Positions 14,401 through 26,146 are shown, counted from the first letter of the stretch. The stretch: DNA of 64,000 nucleotides from Kappaphycus alvarezii (GCA_002205965.3 NADL03000645.1:992001-1056000); one strand, 5' to 3'. Notes: generated by a model not told the origin, from the letters alone. Numbers and translations: made by a program.

Positions 14401-17400
14401 ACAAAGTATTAATTTTGTTCTCGAAAAAAAACATTCCTATTTTTTGTAGATTTCTCAAGTGCTACTCCCCAGACTACTGGCTCAAGAAACGTTTCTAGAA
14501 GGAGTTCTTTTAGTTTTCTGATAGGAAGCAGGCACCAGTTTATAAATTAAAAATTTTAATATCTCACAAACTAAATAAAGATAGTAATTCATCCTTTTGA
14601 AGGATTTTTTTTTGAAGTTTTGAATAAAAAATTCTTCAAGGAGCCTTGGAGGTTATAAATTTGAATTTGAAGAACTTGAGTATTTTCTGTATTAGTTTAT
14701 TCAACCAGTGGTTGAGGTTCAACTGTAATAAGTTTTAAACCTATAACTCGGTAAAAAAGAGTATTATCAGCCAACTAAACTGTTTTTTGATGTTGCAGTG
14801 AAAATAGAGAATATTTTTGGCTATCATATTCAATTTTCATGAAATTCTACTCTCGTACCCATCTTTAAAGGAGAAATTAAGTAGTTTTATCTCAAGTCTG
14901 CATTAAATTTTTCGCTCGAGAAGAGATAGTTTTGGTGCCATCAGATGTATTTAGTTGACTCCAGTGTGGACCCATAACCAATGATTACGACTCTAAAATT
15001 TTCCTTTCCATATTTACACTATTTCCGTTTCTTAAGTGAGCAATGGTTCATTGCTTGCAATGATGGAAAGGTTAACCTATTCTCCGCAAAAATTGATGTT
15101 TTGTAATGATCTTCTGGTGAAATAAAGTTACCTTTTACTTGTTACCATGTAAGTAGGCGACTAAATGGAAATTTTTGGAGGAGAGATATCTTACAGGATG
15201 CAGAAATCTTCTTTCAAAGAGTTTTTTCGCGGAATTTCTAATGATAACTTGAGCAAAAATGTAAGATTGCCCATCAGGAGAATTTCACAAAGGTTGGTCG
15301 GTTTGATAAGTTACTTGGAAACACTTACCTTTAGATATTGATCTACACTACGATCGATTATAGAAACAGATGAGAAGAATAAATTACTTCTGGATTTTCA
15401 GAAGATAAACTGGAAAATACAGATTAGAAATATTTTCGAGTTGAAGAGATAAAATGAATCCTGGCGAAAACTCTTCCTGGTCGTATTATTACTAAACTTT
15501 TAAGAAATATAAGTTGCGCTACTTTATGTGATCGACAAAAAGAAGATAACAAAAAGTATTCAATATGTTAAGATTCAAATTTGTTAAGTACAAATGAAGT
15601 CATTTTGATCCATATAAATTACTTGAAAGGCTATGAATCCTTAACGATCCGTTGAAATATCTTAATACTCGTCCTTACAATATCTTGATTATGAAGAGTA
15701 GATATGTAATGATTAGAAAGTGGTGGGAGTTAATGCGTAATTCTAAATGCCTCCTCTCATTCCAAGATTGCAAATTAAAAAATGCATCCCTGGCTATCGA
15801 GGTGGTCGTAAGCGTGAACTTTTAAGACCTGAATTTTAGCCAAAGAAATATTTCATTTCATCCACAGATGGTTTGAACAAGACAGATCAAGCAGTAACGC
15901 CACTTTCCGGAGTTAAATATTAATTTTGAGGAAAGTAGTAATCGTAGTATATCTATTGACATACCTTATTTTTTGCTACTTTTGTTTTCGTATGGAGTAC
16001 TTTGGCATTAAAGGTTATTACATTCAAATGTGATGTTCCCCAACCACATATATCTACTACTTGGAGAGATGCATATCTAAAGGAGCGTGTACAAGTTTCA
16101 ATTGCACAAAAACGGTGAATATAAGTAGGGAGTCGAAAAATATTTCAGAACTGAGGATTTTAATATGTGAAAATTAAAATTTTGATAACACAAGAATTTT
16201 AATTACTCAAGAAGAATTTTAGGACATGAATAAGTGTTATTATTACCTCCAAATTAAGTAACAATAAATAAAAATATCTTTAATTGGAGGCATTGTCAGC
16301 AGCATTGCTATCAACCAGTTTTTTGAGTGCTTTTCACATCATTTCCGTATATTTTTGATATCATTTGCCTTAAAATCCATTAAAAATGATAAGGTTTCAA
16401 AATTGAAATATAATTGGTAAAAAAGACATTCATAGATAAATAGACTCATTTCAAAATTTCAAAAGCTAATCTTCAGCGAGAAAGTAAGTAGTTGAGATGA
16501 TCATCGGTTGGGAGAGAACAAAAGTGGTACTCCTTTATCTAGTAACTGTAACTTCAAATTAAATTTTCGGAAGCTTTTTGATTGAAAACTTTCCACGGCC
16601 TTAAGACTATTGTATTTCCGAAATAAGTTCAAAATTTTTAATGCTACATTTACTTCTAGGTGATCGCCGTGAGTCATTTTGGATCTTCATATGTATCTTT
16701 ATCGTTTCAGTTAAATAAATGGGGAAACATTGATATCCTGAACTTATATAAATCTTTACTTTACTCATTAAAAAAGTAAATCTACTGCATTGTAGAAAGT
16801 CAGAGTGCGTACTAAGCTTTTGAGAATTTCCAAAACATATTCTCTGTACTTCTTTCTGCTACTTAGAACCTTACAAAGTTGTTTCTATGCATTCGAAATA
16901 ATTTGGATTTACCTTTTTGCTTTAAGATGAAGAACAAGCCACTGGCAAAATAAGAAGATTGTAGTAGTTTGAATTCAAATGAAACATTTTCCTTTACATA
17001 GCGTCCCACATCACTGAAGGCTAATTTCTTTGCGGTTTGTAGCTTTCATATACCGGTTTTCAAATGGAATAGATAAGTAATTTTTTGAGTCTTCAAAAAT
17101 CCATTTAAGGAAGGTCTCTTTGTAACCAGTTTCAACGACTCAAAATAAATAGCTTCAAAAGCAGACACTCAACAGTAACGTTTAGAAGAATCCCCTAAAT
17201 TTAATTCTCTTCCGATATCTCCCTACGTCTGTAGTTGTTTTCTGATCAGTATCAATTAATCTCCATAATTTTTAACATCCCAGAAAAGGAGGTCATATAA
17301 TTACTTCGTTTTATTGAAGCACTCTATATATTCAAATTTTCAAAACTCCAACTATAGAAAAGAGGATAATAAACATTACCCTTCACTTCAGGCTAGAAAA

Positions 17401-17541
17401 TAAAACTGCATCGAGCATAACAGGTTTTTAATACAAGCCGAAAGTTAAGCTGCTTTTCACAAAAAAAAATTTTCAAAATGAGCAGACCAGAAAAATATAA
17501 GAAAGCACGAAATTATCCTTCCATACACGGTATTTCTTTTG
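8498..17541. other. AT-rich stretch without recognisable gene
   Basis: About 9 kb with no reading frame longer than 97 codons and no recognisable domain. The longest frames (14091-14384 on the minus strand; 10653-10910 on the plus strand) have low-complexity AT-driven composition and no homology that I recognise. A 19-bp perfect palindrome (TTTATCATT-A-AATGATAAA) lies at 9134-9152. Nothing else can be supported. Confidence 0.6.
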
Positions 17542-18074
17542 TCACTTGTTCTCTTCCACTCTTAATATTTCCATTCCAGTTACCCTCTCTCTACACACTG
17601 GGCACTCTCTTCGACCATCCTTTACCAGCCAGCCCTCTAAGCAATCTGAATGCATCCAATGGCGGCACTTAATTGCGCTGACGAGACGCGTACCGAGGGG
17701 CTCGAGACATATCGGACATGGTAGGTCGGCGCTTTCAATTGGTACTTTTATTGAAAAAGAGTTGGAATCTCTCTGATAAAAGTGGGTGCTTCTGGTACTA
17801 AAAGTCCAGTGGGCTCATAATTTTCCGACTGAAGAAGTATCTGGGCTCTTAATTCTCCGTTTCTTCTTTGGTTTGCATATCGGCCTCCTGTGCGGTCATT
17901 ATCTTGAATTTCACTTCCGGTTACGCTCGGAGGTACTACCCCTGTTGATAAACGCCTTGAAAAAATAAACTTTCTCAGAATAATGAAGAAAGTTGCAACA
18001 AAAATAGTTACGGAAAAAAGGGTTAGGTATTGCGAGAATGTTGACTCAAAAACTAAAAACCGCGGACTGTCCAT
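17542..18074 (-). CDS. membrane-anchored RING-H2 E3 ubiquitin ligase, one-base frame break
   Basis: The N-terminal half (ATG at 18074, 108 codons) begins with one strongly hydrophobic segment at about residues 16-34 followed by basic residues, which fits a single transmembrane anchor. The C-terminal half, in the next frame, is an unmistakable RING-H2: Cys-x2-Cys-x13-Cys-x-His-x2-His-x2-Cys-x12-Cys-x2-Cys, with the typical PICLEPL start and CPVCRE end. The halves meet at a run of five A (17754-17758, plus strand). One extra base there would give a single 177-residue protein with the zinc ligands at 120, 123, 137, 139, 142, 145, 158 and 161, ending at the TGA at 17542-17544. RING-H2 proteins of this layout recruit E2 enzymes and ubiquitinate membrane or secretory cargo. 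Substrate is unknown. The break may be a sequencing or assembly error, or a real mutation. I saw no intron that would solve it. Confidence 0.75.
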
Positions 18075-21000
18075 CTTCAGAGAGACGGTATCTCAATTTT
18101 GAAAGGAATCTCTCGGAAATACAATTTCAAACCTCTACATGGACCAAGTAACCATTTCCCTAGGTCCAAATAACTACTCTCGTCTACTATTGAAGTTTTT
18201 CAAGGACATTGAGAGGCCAAAATTCAATCCTTAATTGCACGGAGCAAGGCTTTCATTAATATTCTAGAAAATAATTTTATAGAATTTGAAATTATATATT
18301 AATTAAAATTTGTAATATATTAAAATCCCAAGGTAATGTAGTATCAATTGTTATCGGGTTAAACATAATTCATATTTCTAGTTAATTTTACAAAAACAAT
18401 TGCGAGCATACATTAAGATACATTTAAATGTGTAAAAAAGTATCAATTTTTTGTTTGTTAAGTCTCTGAATACAATTTTAATCATACAAAAATGGAAGGT
18501 TTCCTCAATTTTTGCTCCTCAACTTTCTCCATTAAACCTTTCAATTATAAATTACCATTTCAAATTGTTTCCTTTTCTGGTTTACTGACTGTTCTACGTT
18601 TCTTGAAGAGAGTACTGAACCACAATAAATAACACGTAAGTCAAGCAATGGGAGAAGATTAAATCTCATCAAAAATCTCCAAAGCCGTTTGAGCAGGATT
18701 CATGTACCTAATAATTGCTTTCCGAATAGACATAAAATACTATCTAAAACCCATTTCGGAAAAGTTCAGGAAGACCTGAGACCTATTGATAATTTTTCAA
18801 ATAATATAATAATTTTTATATTATTCAATAAACTTTTCTTTAATTTTCTATAAATGGTACTCTCAAGGATTTTTTTCTATTCATGAAAAGCATGTTTCTC
18901 TGTAACTTGATCATTTCGAAATGAGAAAACATCTTTTCGATATCTCTTCCTAGACTTGCCATTATAACATCTAATTTATCTTGAATAAATATTTCAAAAG
19001 CATTCCGCCGTGAAATAAATCACACCCTCTCAAATATATAATATTACATAAAACTATAGAGTAACGAAAAGTTTTGGGGGTAACGATTCCTTACCTAACT
19101 TTTTTTATGAAAATTAGTCGCAGACATCAATTTTTCACACTTTTATTGTTCTATCTCAGTTTTTCATCACAGATACGGACTTAAATATTTTTTTGTAAGC
19201 AAAATATATATAACTTAATTTCTGGATTTTTGGAACAATTGTTTTTTCGCTGAAAGATCAAATAGGTTGAGAATCATTTTCAGTATAGAACCACAATGAC
19301 TGCGTTTGCTGTATTATTATCGATTTTGCTTGCAAGAAACTTGATTCTTATTTTCATTTTCTCATTTTTCGTTACTCTCTACCCAGTCTCTAAACATTCA
19401 TCCCGTTTTCTTAACTGACACATTTTACGATAATATTTCGTAGAGGAAGCTCAAATTACTTCGACCTTTAGAACAAAAAATAACTCCTTTGATATTTTTC
19501 AATATTGTTTTCGCCAGGATGCTGAGATGCAAATATACTTTGCATATTTTAAAATACGTATTGTTGTAAATTTCACAAATTATTTTGCTTCCATTATCGT
19601 CTGAACATTTGTAATTAAACTACTTTTTAATCGAAAATTTTCTTTTACTTCATATTTTATCATGAATTTATTCGTTTTTTAATGAATAAGTTCGATTGCA
19701 ATCCAGGTAAAAGTTAATCTCAGCATGTTAATTCCTTTTTTGATGCAAAACTTGAAATTTATTCTCTAACATGATTGAAGAATTAGTTGTAGACATTTTC
19801 AAGAATTCTGTTGATTCAATATCAAGTAATTGCATACTGCTTTTTGGATGAAATTAGTCTTTTCTTGAGTAATACTACGTACAGTTTGTTGTCCTTTTTT
19901 GGTTTTAGAGGTAAAAACGTTTACTGTAACCCCAGTGATTTTCATTTTGACATAATGTTTCCTTCAACCGTCAAGATATTGGTGCAACAGTTTTGTAGTC
20001 CAGATTAATTATACCATCACCATTGCAATCTGCAAGAAAATACTTAAAGTACATCAATTACTGTGCAGTACATGTTTGTTCGCTGAAATTTTAATTTCTA
20101 CACTCTTGCAAGAGCCATGACTTTCCTTAAATTATTTTAAGACCTCTGAATTAATTATTAGTCTATTGATCAATTTGGAGCAGGTCAGTACTCCTTAGAT
20201 TAGTTTCTTGCTTTCCCAGGGTGATAAAATCATCTGTGGCTTATGTGGAAGTATCAGCATTGTTCCGCTTTCATTTTCCAAAATCTAATTACGAGAATAT
20301 TTACAGGTTCGACACACCTGTGTTCAAAATAGTCTCTTATGTAGAGTTTTTCCTTTTTGAAACATCCGATGCTCTGCATCTGTTCATCAGTTATAGCAAA
20401 TTACTTGAGACAGCACTCAAATTTCCAGTAACTTTTTTCAAATTAAACTATGCCACCAGACATTCCTTAAGGCGATAATCATCTAATTGGCTATCGCTGA
20501 TATTTAAAATAGGGTAAAATAGATTCATGGCGTCAATAATTCATGTCTGTTTGATCGATAAATATATATTGCTCATTGTTCTTCGGAGTTGCTCTTGAAC
20601 CTAGACATTCCTATGGAGTAAAACAACAGGTTTTCATTGATTTTTTGTAAAGTTCACACTAGTTGGAGACAAAAAGGTTTACTTCGGTTTAACTGGAAAC
20701 GTTTTGATTCTAATTTCAGGGTTTAGTCGAGATGAGAGGGTTTTCTTTGAATTTTCTAACTACCGATCATGTAATTCTCAATTAAAATTATTTTCTTTTC
20801 TCTCCCTGAATTTTGTTTCTGTAAATTCCAAATGCTTGTAGCTAATATTTTCTTGTCTCTGTATTGTATTTAACACAGTACATGAATCATAGAGCTTATA
20901 TGATCTTTAAGAAGCACGAAGTAGAGACCGCTAGATAAAGTTGATGGGAATATCACGCACTGTTTTAGCAAACAATATATTTTTGTAAAAAGGAGCCAGA

Positions 21001-21310
21001 AGTCAAGCCGTAACTACTCAGATTAAAAAATATATTTCTCTTTAAAGAACTTTTTAAAGGGAACATTTTTTTTCAGAAATTTACATGCACAAAAATGAGC
21101 ATTCCGATGGAAGATTATGCAACATTGAGGAAAAACCGAAGTCTACAAAAGCAAAGGTAAGAGAAAATAGCTTGGAATTAAAATATCAAACACAAATTTT
21201 CTAAGTAATTGTACCTTTTAAATTTCGTGTACGAGAATACGAAGAACCATTCGCACTTAAATTATTTACATCCAATCTATTTTAAGCTACAATAAGGACC
21301 CGTTTTTTGC
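18075..21310. other. AT-rich stretch without recognisable gene
   Basis: The first few hundred bases are the presumed upstream region of the RING gene, but no clear TATA box or other element can be fixed. The remainder has frames up to 85 codons (20221-20478) that are phenylalanine- and serine-rich and look like translated AT-rich DNA. A near-palindromic AT segment occurs around 18798-18823. Confidence 0.55.
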
Positions 21311-21475
21311 AATGCGGCTGGCTTGATGGATGGTATAAAGACGTCCTTTTAGGGAGGCGTCCTTTAAGGGAGCGCAGTTAATCTTCCAATACTGTGTTGG
21401 ACAGAGTGTCCTTTTCAGTCGATTGTGGTAGTCTGGAAAGCTTCAGGATAGATCGAATGTATTTTCCGAAAGGAG
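21311..21475 (+). mobile_element. LINE 3' tail fragment (copy A)
   Basis: A last 14 codons ending in TAG at 21350-21352 match the extreme C-terminus seen in the other LINE copies (Asn-Ala-Ala-x-Leu-Met ... Phe-stop). The DNA that follows continues to match copy C: GTCGATTGTGGT, then CTGGAAA, then GGATA at similar spacing (21420-21450 against 22823-22854). Shared sequence beyond the stop codon shows that this is a 3' untranslated region inherited with the element, not just a conserved peptide. The copy is extremely 5'-truncated, as is usual for LINE insertions. Confidence 0.6.
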
Positions 21476-22316
21476 AATATGTTTCGGTATTTTACTCTTG
21501 AAAGGTATATTTGATCTTCCAAAATTGAGATGACCAAACCTTTACCCTCATTATATGCATGTGATCGGTTAAACATTCTCATTTTGAAAACACAAGCATG
21601 AAACCTTCACATCAAGTTAAGTTATATTTCCTCCTCGCTTTAAATTTCAAATAATATCTCGACCTAGCGATTTGATTTTCAGAATATGTACCTATAATTT
21701 ATCACTTGCTATCTCTCCCTTTTGTCTCAATTCGCACATATTTTTTACTTTCTGGCCGAGCGGTTTTATTTACACCCTAATGATTTCCTTACAAAATTAT
21801 GCCAGTGACACAAGAGTTAGCCTTCCACTCAAATAGAATTCCAGTTATTAATCTTTCAGGTTAAACGATTTCTGGATTCCTCAGCACATTTTTCAGCCTT
21901 TGGAAGGTAGTTACGTCATTTTTCTGTGTTTAATGTTAGGATTTCGTAACTCACAAGGCCGTTTCATGGCAGTTTCGGAAAATATCCGAGATCTGTTTCG
22001 CATCTTGGGTCCGAAAGACATTTTCGTACTATGTCAGCAAAGGTACGCAACGAGCGAGGGTTCTGGGAAATGTCGCAATCTGCATTTCAGCTCACGATAA
22101 TGCGCATCAATTTGATATTGAAATATTTTTTAATGGCACGCTACGTAAATGGTCACTTCCAGCTACGCCTGCACATTGAACGGGCTACCAGCTACATTTT
22201 TTGTCGGTGGAAATGATACGCTAATCATACTGCAGAACCAAAGGCATGGTTTGAGTGCAAGTTCAAGCGTATCCTAACCTTTGCACAGGTTGCATGAAAA
22301 TAACCTCATTTACACC

Positions 22317-22600
22317 CTTCGGAGTTCTTTTTTGACCTCACTCAATGCTGCGGAAAACACGAAAGTGAAGAGATACGAGTCACTCATCGCGAATTCTGCC
22401 AGAGGTACACTCATTCTCGCCCCCATCTCCACTCTCGGAGGTTGGCACCCAGATACCTACGCGCTACTAGGCGATGTCGCACGGAATGTGGCAGTAAGGA
22501 CAAGGGAGACATAAGGTAAGGTTAAGGAAGTCCTTACTCAAAGGCACTCCGCAGCGGCATCAATGTCCAATGCTGCCTGTCTGATTGCCGGACTCGGGCC
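22317..22600 (+). mobile_element. LINE C-terminal fragment (copy B)
   Basis: The frame reads TSLNAAEN, then KRYESLIANSARG, then PISTLGGWHPDTYALL, and after a stop at 22512-22514 continues with LTQRHSAAASMSNAACLIAGL. All these blocks are found in the same order in the longer copies E and G. The part upstream that would carry the zinc knuckle and nuclease is absent. An in-frame stop and loss of the normal terminal Phe-stop show that it is dead. It lies about 100 bp before copy C in the same orientation. Confidence 0.75.
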
Positions 22601-22705
22601 TGTTTTATTGGGTGACGCGGCCACGCTGCTAACGTGCGCTCACACCGACTCACCTTAATTCCTAATGGAACATTTGGCCTAACTTCAGGAAATGACATTA
22701 CTATC

Positions 22706-22885
22706 CAAAGGCACGCTGCAGCAGCCGTCATGTCCAATGCGGCCTGCTTGATGGCTGACTTGAAGGTAGCTTTTTAGGGGCGTAGTTCCTTCCCCATTAC
22801 TGGGTATGAATACCCTTTTTGAGTCGATTGTGGTTGCCTGGAAAACTATAGGATATGTCAGAGGTATCTTCCAAGAGTAAAACAC
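22706..22885 (+). mobile_element. LINE 3' end fragment (copy C) with 3' UTR
   Basis: Codons 22706-22777 give QRHAAAAVMSNAACLMADLK and a terminal Val-Ala-Phe-stop, the conserved end of this LINE family. The following sequence to about 22885 is shared with copy A, so it is the element's 3' untranslated region. Copies B and C in tandem both carry the terminal peptide, so they are two separate insertions or a local duplication. A 168-codon frame that starts at 22855 begins inside this UTR and is therefore probably not a gene. Confidence 0.7.
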
Positions 22886-23058
22886 CCAAACGTTTCTCAC
22901 TTAACTATCCAAATAGTTTTAGCAGGGCTCCCAACCATTATAACATTCGCTATGAACCAACCAAAAACGTTCACAGGCGAAGGAGTCTGTTTTTTCAAGC
23001 CGTGGGTGCTGTGACGAATATGCCCAGTAGTATCCCGTTAGTAGCCCTCAAACGGCAT

Positions 23059-23148
23059 GAGCACCGTAGAGAGGCACCAGTGCAACATAAGCACTGTAAG
23101 GAGACATCAGCGCAACTAATGTACTGTAATCTGGCACCGACGCAACGC
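23059..23148 (+). repeat. 30-bp tandem repeat, three degenerate units
   Basis: Three consecutive 30-base units (23059-23088, 23089-23118, 23119-23148) keep the pattern GCAC-GTA...GGCACC-G-GCAAC with scattered substitutions. The period is a multiple of three. In an open plus-strand frame of 168 codons (22855-23361) the units give decapeptides that each end in Gln (for example HEHRREAPVQ). On the other strand they give Cys-rich decapeptides within an open frame (22995-23222). I recognise no protein family in either, and the plus-strand frame starts in LINE UTR, so coding status is unproven. Confidence 0.6.
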
Positions 23149-23433
23149 AATACCACAGACCAATCAGATGAAGCCATTATGGATACCTGGCGTACTCCTA
23201 GATACTTTCCAGGCAAGACCAATCAGCAAGTGCTTTGTGCTGTCTCGCCAAGTGGATCAATGGAACTCTGCCATGATGGGCAATATTGTCAGTCTCACCG
23301 CAAAATACTAGGTGGACTCTCAAAACCTTGCAGTATTACGCCCCTAGGCCTGTTCTTCTAGAATACCTTTGAATTTAGTATTGTTTGCTTACCATTCATT
23401 GTCACTCTCGTTGAATGCTTCTCTATATAAACC

Positions 23434-23793
23434 ATGGTCAGAAGCTCCGGTCTGTCCACCGGAAGCTTCAACAATCAGTTCAACCATCGATTACCTCTTG
23501 TGCGCCCAAATCCCCACAGGTGCCCTGTTCTGCAGGGTATTTTCGGTGGAATTTTCTGGCTCTTACATCTTTTGTTTCACTTGTCCTCCCCACTCCTTCC
23601 AGTACCCAAGACTAAAAAGTCTGCGATGAATCCTCCATGTCTACCGAAACCTTCTCGCACGTCACCAATCGGTGATAAGCAGCCCCTATCTTCTACAGAA
23701 GCCGCCCCTATTATAATCAACCCCAAGGCTTCTATGGGTAGGCGTCAAATGAGCGCGCGGGTGAGGCTATTAAGAGCGCGGGAATTGTCATAG
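23434..23793 (+). CDS. possible proline/serine-rich orphan reading frame
   Basis: A 119-codon frame with higher G+C than the AT-rich flanks. It has a hydrophobic stretch near residues 36-55 and then a Pro/Ser-rich part and a basic, arginine-rich end. Neighbouring plus-strand frames are open for shorter distances over the same bases, which weakens the case. I recognise no family. It lies between LINE tails C and D in a transposon-rich island, so it could be the remnant of an element's first open reading frame, but nothing in the sequence proves this. Confidence 0.2.
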   Translation: MVRSSGLSTGSFNNQFNHRLPLVRPNPHRCPVLQGIFGGIFWLLHLLFHLSSPLLPVPKTKKSAMNPPCLPKPSRTSPIGDKQPLSSTEAAPIIINPKASMGRRQMSARVRLLRARELS

Positions 23794-24015
23794 ATTTGTT
23801 TATGCAGGGTCTATAATTCACCTTTCTGGTGATGTAGTACTTATGGAGGGGTTCTTTTTCCTTAGACCTACCTATACCAACCCATTCAAGTAAATCTCTA
23901 TTTAACCAAAAGTGGTCCCCTATCTAAATAGTATATTACCCCAAATTTTCCCCTTCAGACTTTTAATTTACGAATTACAGTTAGAGAAGTGTTTTAATTT
24001 CATTTCATCACTTAT

Positions 24016-24087
24016 CAGCGACACTCGGTGTTGGTAGTAACTTCTAACGCTGCTTGTCTGCTGGCTGGCATCCCATCGATTTTCTAG
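24016..24087 (+). mobile_element. LINE terminal fragment (copy D)
   Basis: Twenty-three codons starting QRHSVLVVTSNAACLLAG and ending Ser-Ile-Phe-TAG match the C-terminus of the LINE family. They are closest to copy F, which shares QRHS, VTS and the Leu/Ile-Pro-Ser ending, so D and F form a subfamily separate from A, C, E and G. No earlier part of the protein is visible upstream. The 3' flank does not obviously match the UTR of copies A and C. Confidence 0.6.
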
Positions 24088-24839
24088 TAGACTGTTGCTG
24101 GTGAAAACATTCGACAGCAATGATTTGTAAATTGTTTTGACCATCGCTACATGTTTTTAATATGACATTCAGATCGACAACACCAAATGGGTTCCAGCCA
24201 ATCTATACATCTCAATAAAGGAACCCCCCTTTTTTCCTCCCTTATTAATCTTAGCTACAAATTACTGTATTAATCTATACTTGCTGCTACAATCTTTATT
24301 GCAGTATCGAAAATAGTCGGATGTTACAACAAAGTTACAATTCCATATGGATCGGGATTTGATAATAATAATTGTTCCAGCCCTCCAAAGTCTGACATAT
24401 CCATGCTCCCTATTTTCCCCATACGGAGTGCGTTGGTACGAAAACGGTCCTTTCTGTAGGCGAGTGGTCCTCTCCACAAACTTCTATCTTCTCCTTCCTC
24501 ATGAGTTTTCAAAAACGACTCTTCTCACCAATTCTCTTTTACGGACAAAATCCTGAAACAAATTTTCCCCATGAATCCAAATTCACTGTGCAACTCCATT
24601 TCTATTTTGCCTCTGAGCATTTTGGTCCTCCTTTTGAAAACAGGAATTTTTCGACTCGTGATCCACTTCGTTTCCAAATTCAGTTCCGATATTTTATCAA
24701 GCAGATTTTTAGGTATTGTCCTAATCGCATGCAAACTCAAAGCTGTGGCATTGCCTCACATTTTTTTTCGTCCAAGGCCGTGAAACTTTTCGAATACGTT
24801 GCCCCATTTAAAGTCTGAAATCGACGTCGTTGAGGCAAA

Positions 24840-25502
24840 GTGTGCGGAGAGTATTCAGGGATCAACAACGCGAGCAGCCGGCGTGTGGAAACCTGTCGCG
24901 CCTGCATCACTTGGGAGACTAAATGCAAAGCGGGTAACGAAATCGCGAAATTCCTGCCGAGGGTGGGAAACACGACGGGAAGTAGCGAAAGAAGCGAGGC
25001 GTTGCAGGCAACTCTGGCCCTCGTCGCCCAAGGCGCCATACATATCAATCCCAACGGGGGAGAGGAGGATATCGTTTTTGTCGCAGCAATCGCTGCAGTG
25101 ATGACGTTTCTTGCGCTCTGCGAGTGTCGCAGCTGCGCCTGTGGTAACTGTATTTGGAGAGATGTGGCGGCAAGCACAAGAATGGGCGGCAGTAACGTTG
25201 ACGGTGATATCGCTCGTGTGAAGACCATAGGCACTCGGAATTTAGATGTTCATTCGTAATGAAGGGGACTCCGAGGGAATAGAGAAATTGGGATCCTGGA
25301 AGGGAAGTGAATATTCGACGAGGGCAGCGATGCCAACTTGCTTACAGAAGCGGGCGAGAATGTTGCGAAAGTCGTGATGTCAGCGAGTCATGCCGTCATC
25401 GTACTTGCAGGTCCAAGCATGTTGGCGGCTTGGATCCAAGACGGGCGCGACATCGACAGAGCCCCGGGAGCAGACCGCGCACCGTGTAGATTCAGGGAAT
25501 AG
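24840..25502 (+). pseudogene. GC-rich decayed reading frame of unknown origin
   Basis: One plus-strand frame is open from 24840 to 25256, then has TAA TGA and, 45 bases on, TGA, then is open again in the same frame from 25311 to the TAG at 25500-25502. The first part has a hydrophobic segment (DIVFVAAIAAVMTFLALCE) followed by a Cys-rich patch (CECRSCACGNC). The second part is Ala/Val-rich (EAGENVAKVVMSASHAVIVLAG). The local G+C content is far above the flanks. The minus strand is also open for long stretches (24737-25234), so strand and coding status are uncertain. I recognise no domain. A decayed transposon or host gene, or other foreign DNA, are all possible. Confidence 0.35.
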
Positions 25503-25978
25503 CGCGATACCGGGACAAATAGCCAGGGCGGCGTTCCGCTCAGGGGGGACATGTACATACCGCAGTGGGGGTTAGGGAGCTGATGTGCGCAAATTCGCAC
25601 ACGAAAAAATCTAGATGAGGACCATAATTGTATACAGTATTGGAACTGGGAAGATATTTTTACAGTTTTGAATTTGCAAGATATTTTTAATTTGGGTGAG
25701 TGTGGCAAATTCATCGGTTGATTTTTTATTTTAGGACACACTGTCATAGTGGATGGCAGTACAGTTCTAGGTTGTGGGTGATACTACGAGTGACTCTGAA
25801 AGGTCTATATAATGGCCACATCAATTCCCACCCCTGGCCGATAGGTGGCTGGCATGGGTATGGCACCTAGATATTTACCTTGAGGAAATATCTTCTAATG
25901 GTCTCTCTGGTTCACACGATTCCCGTGAATGCATTTTATGGTTATTGGTCTGTTTTTCTGAAGACTTTTAGGGTAGCC

Positions 25979-26146
25979 AAAGGTCTATATAAGCCGAGTA
26001 AACTGCTTCCTTTAGTGGAGGTCAAGCAAGTTGGCAGACAACTTCAGGTCAAGCTCCGAGTAGTAGGAAGTTGAGAGTCAACTTCAGACCAAGAAAACTT
26101 TTTCCTAAGCTGGTCGCAGAGCATCAGTGGTAGACGCTGCCCCTAT
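25979..26146 (+). repeat. LTR-like repeat with TATA box, inverted partner at 34.3 kb
   Basis: From the TATA-like GGTCTATATAAGCCG onward, this segment matches the reverse complement of 34255-34440. Shared blocks in order are AGTAAACTGCTTCCT (one mismatch), AAGCAAGTTGGCAGA, AACTTCA, TTGAGAGTCAACTT, GTCGCAG, GCAT-AGTGGTA and CTGCCCC. GGTCTATATAAGCCG also occurs in the solo LTR at 8332, so this may be the R-U5 half of a related LTR. A second TATA-like AGGTCTATATAA lies at about 25800. No internal retroelement domain is adjacent. LINE copy E starts shortly downstream. Confidence 0.55.

Noticed and set aside
17735-17800. Intron explaining the frame change in the RING gene
   Set aside because: The only GT...AG pairs in the right place are under 30 bases, and a one-base homopolymer error is simpler.
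22855-23361. 168-codon plus-strand frame as a gene
   Set aside because: Its start lies in LINE 3' UTR shared with another copy, and no family is recognisable. Only the internal tandem repeat is reported.
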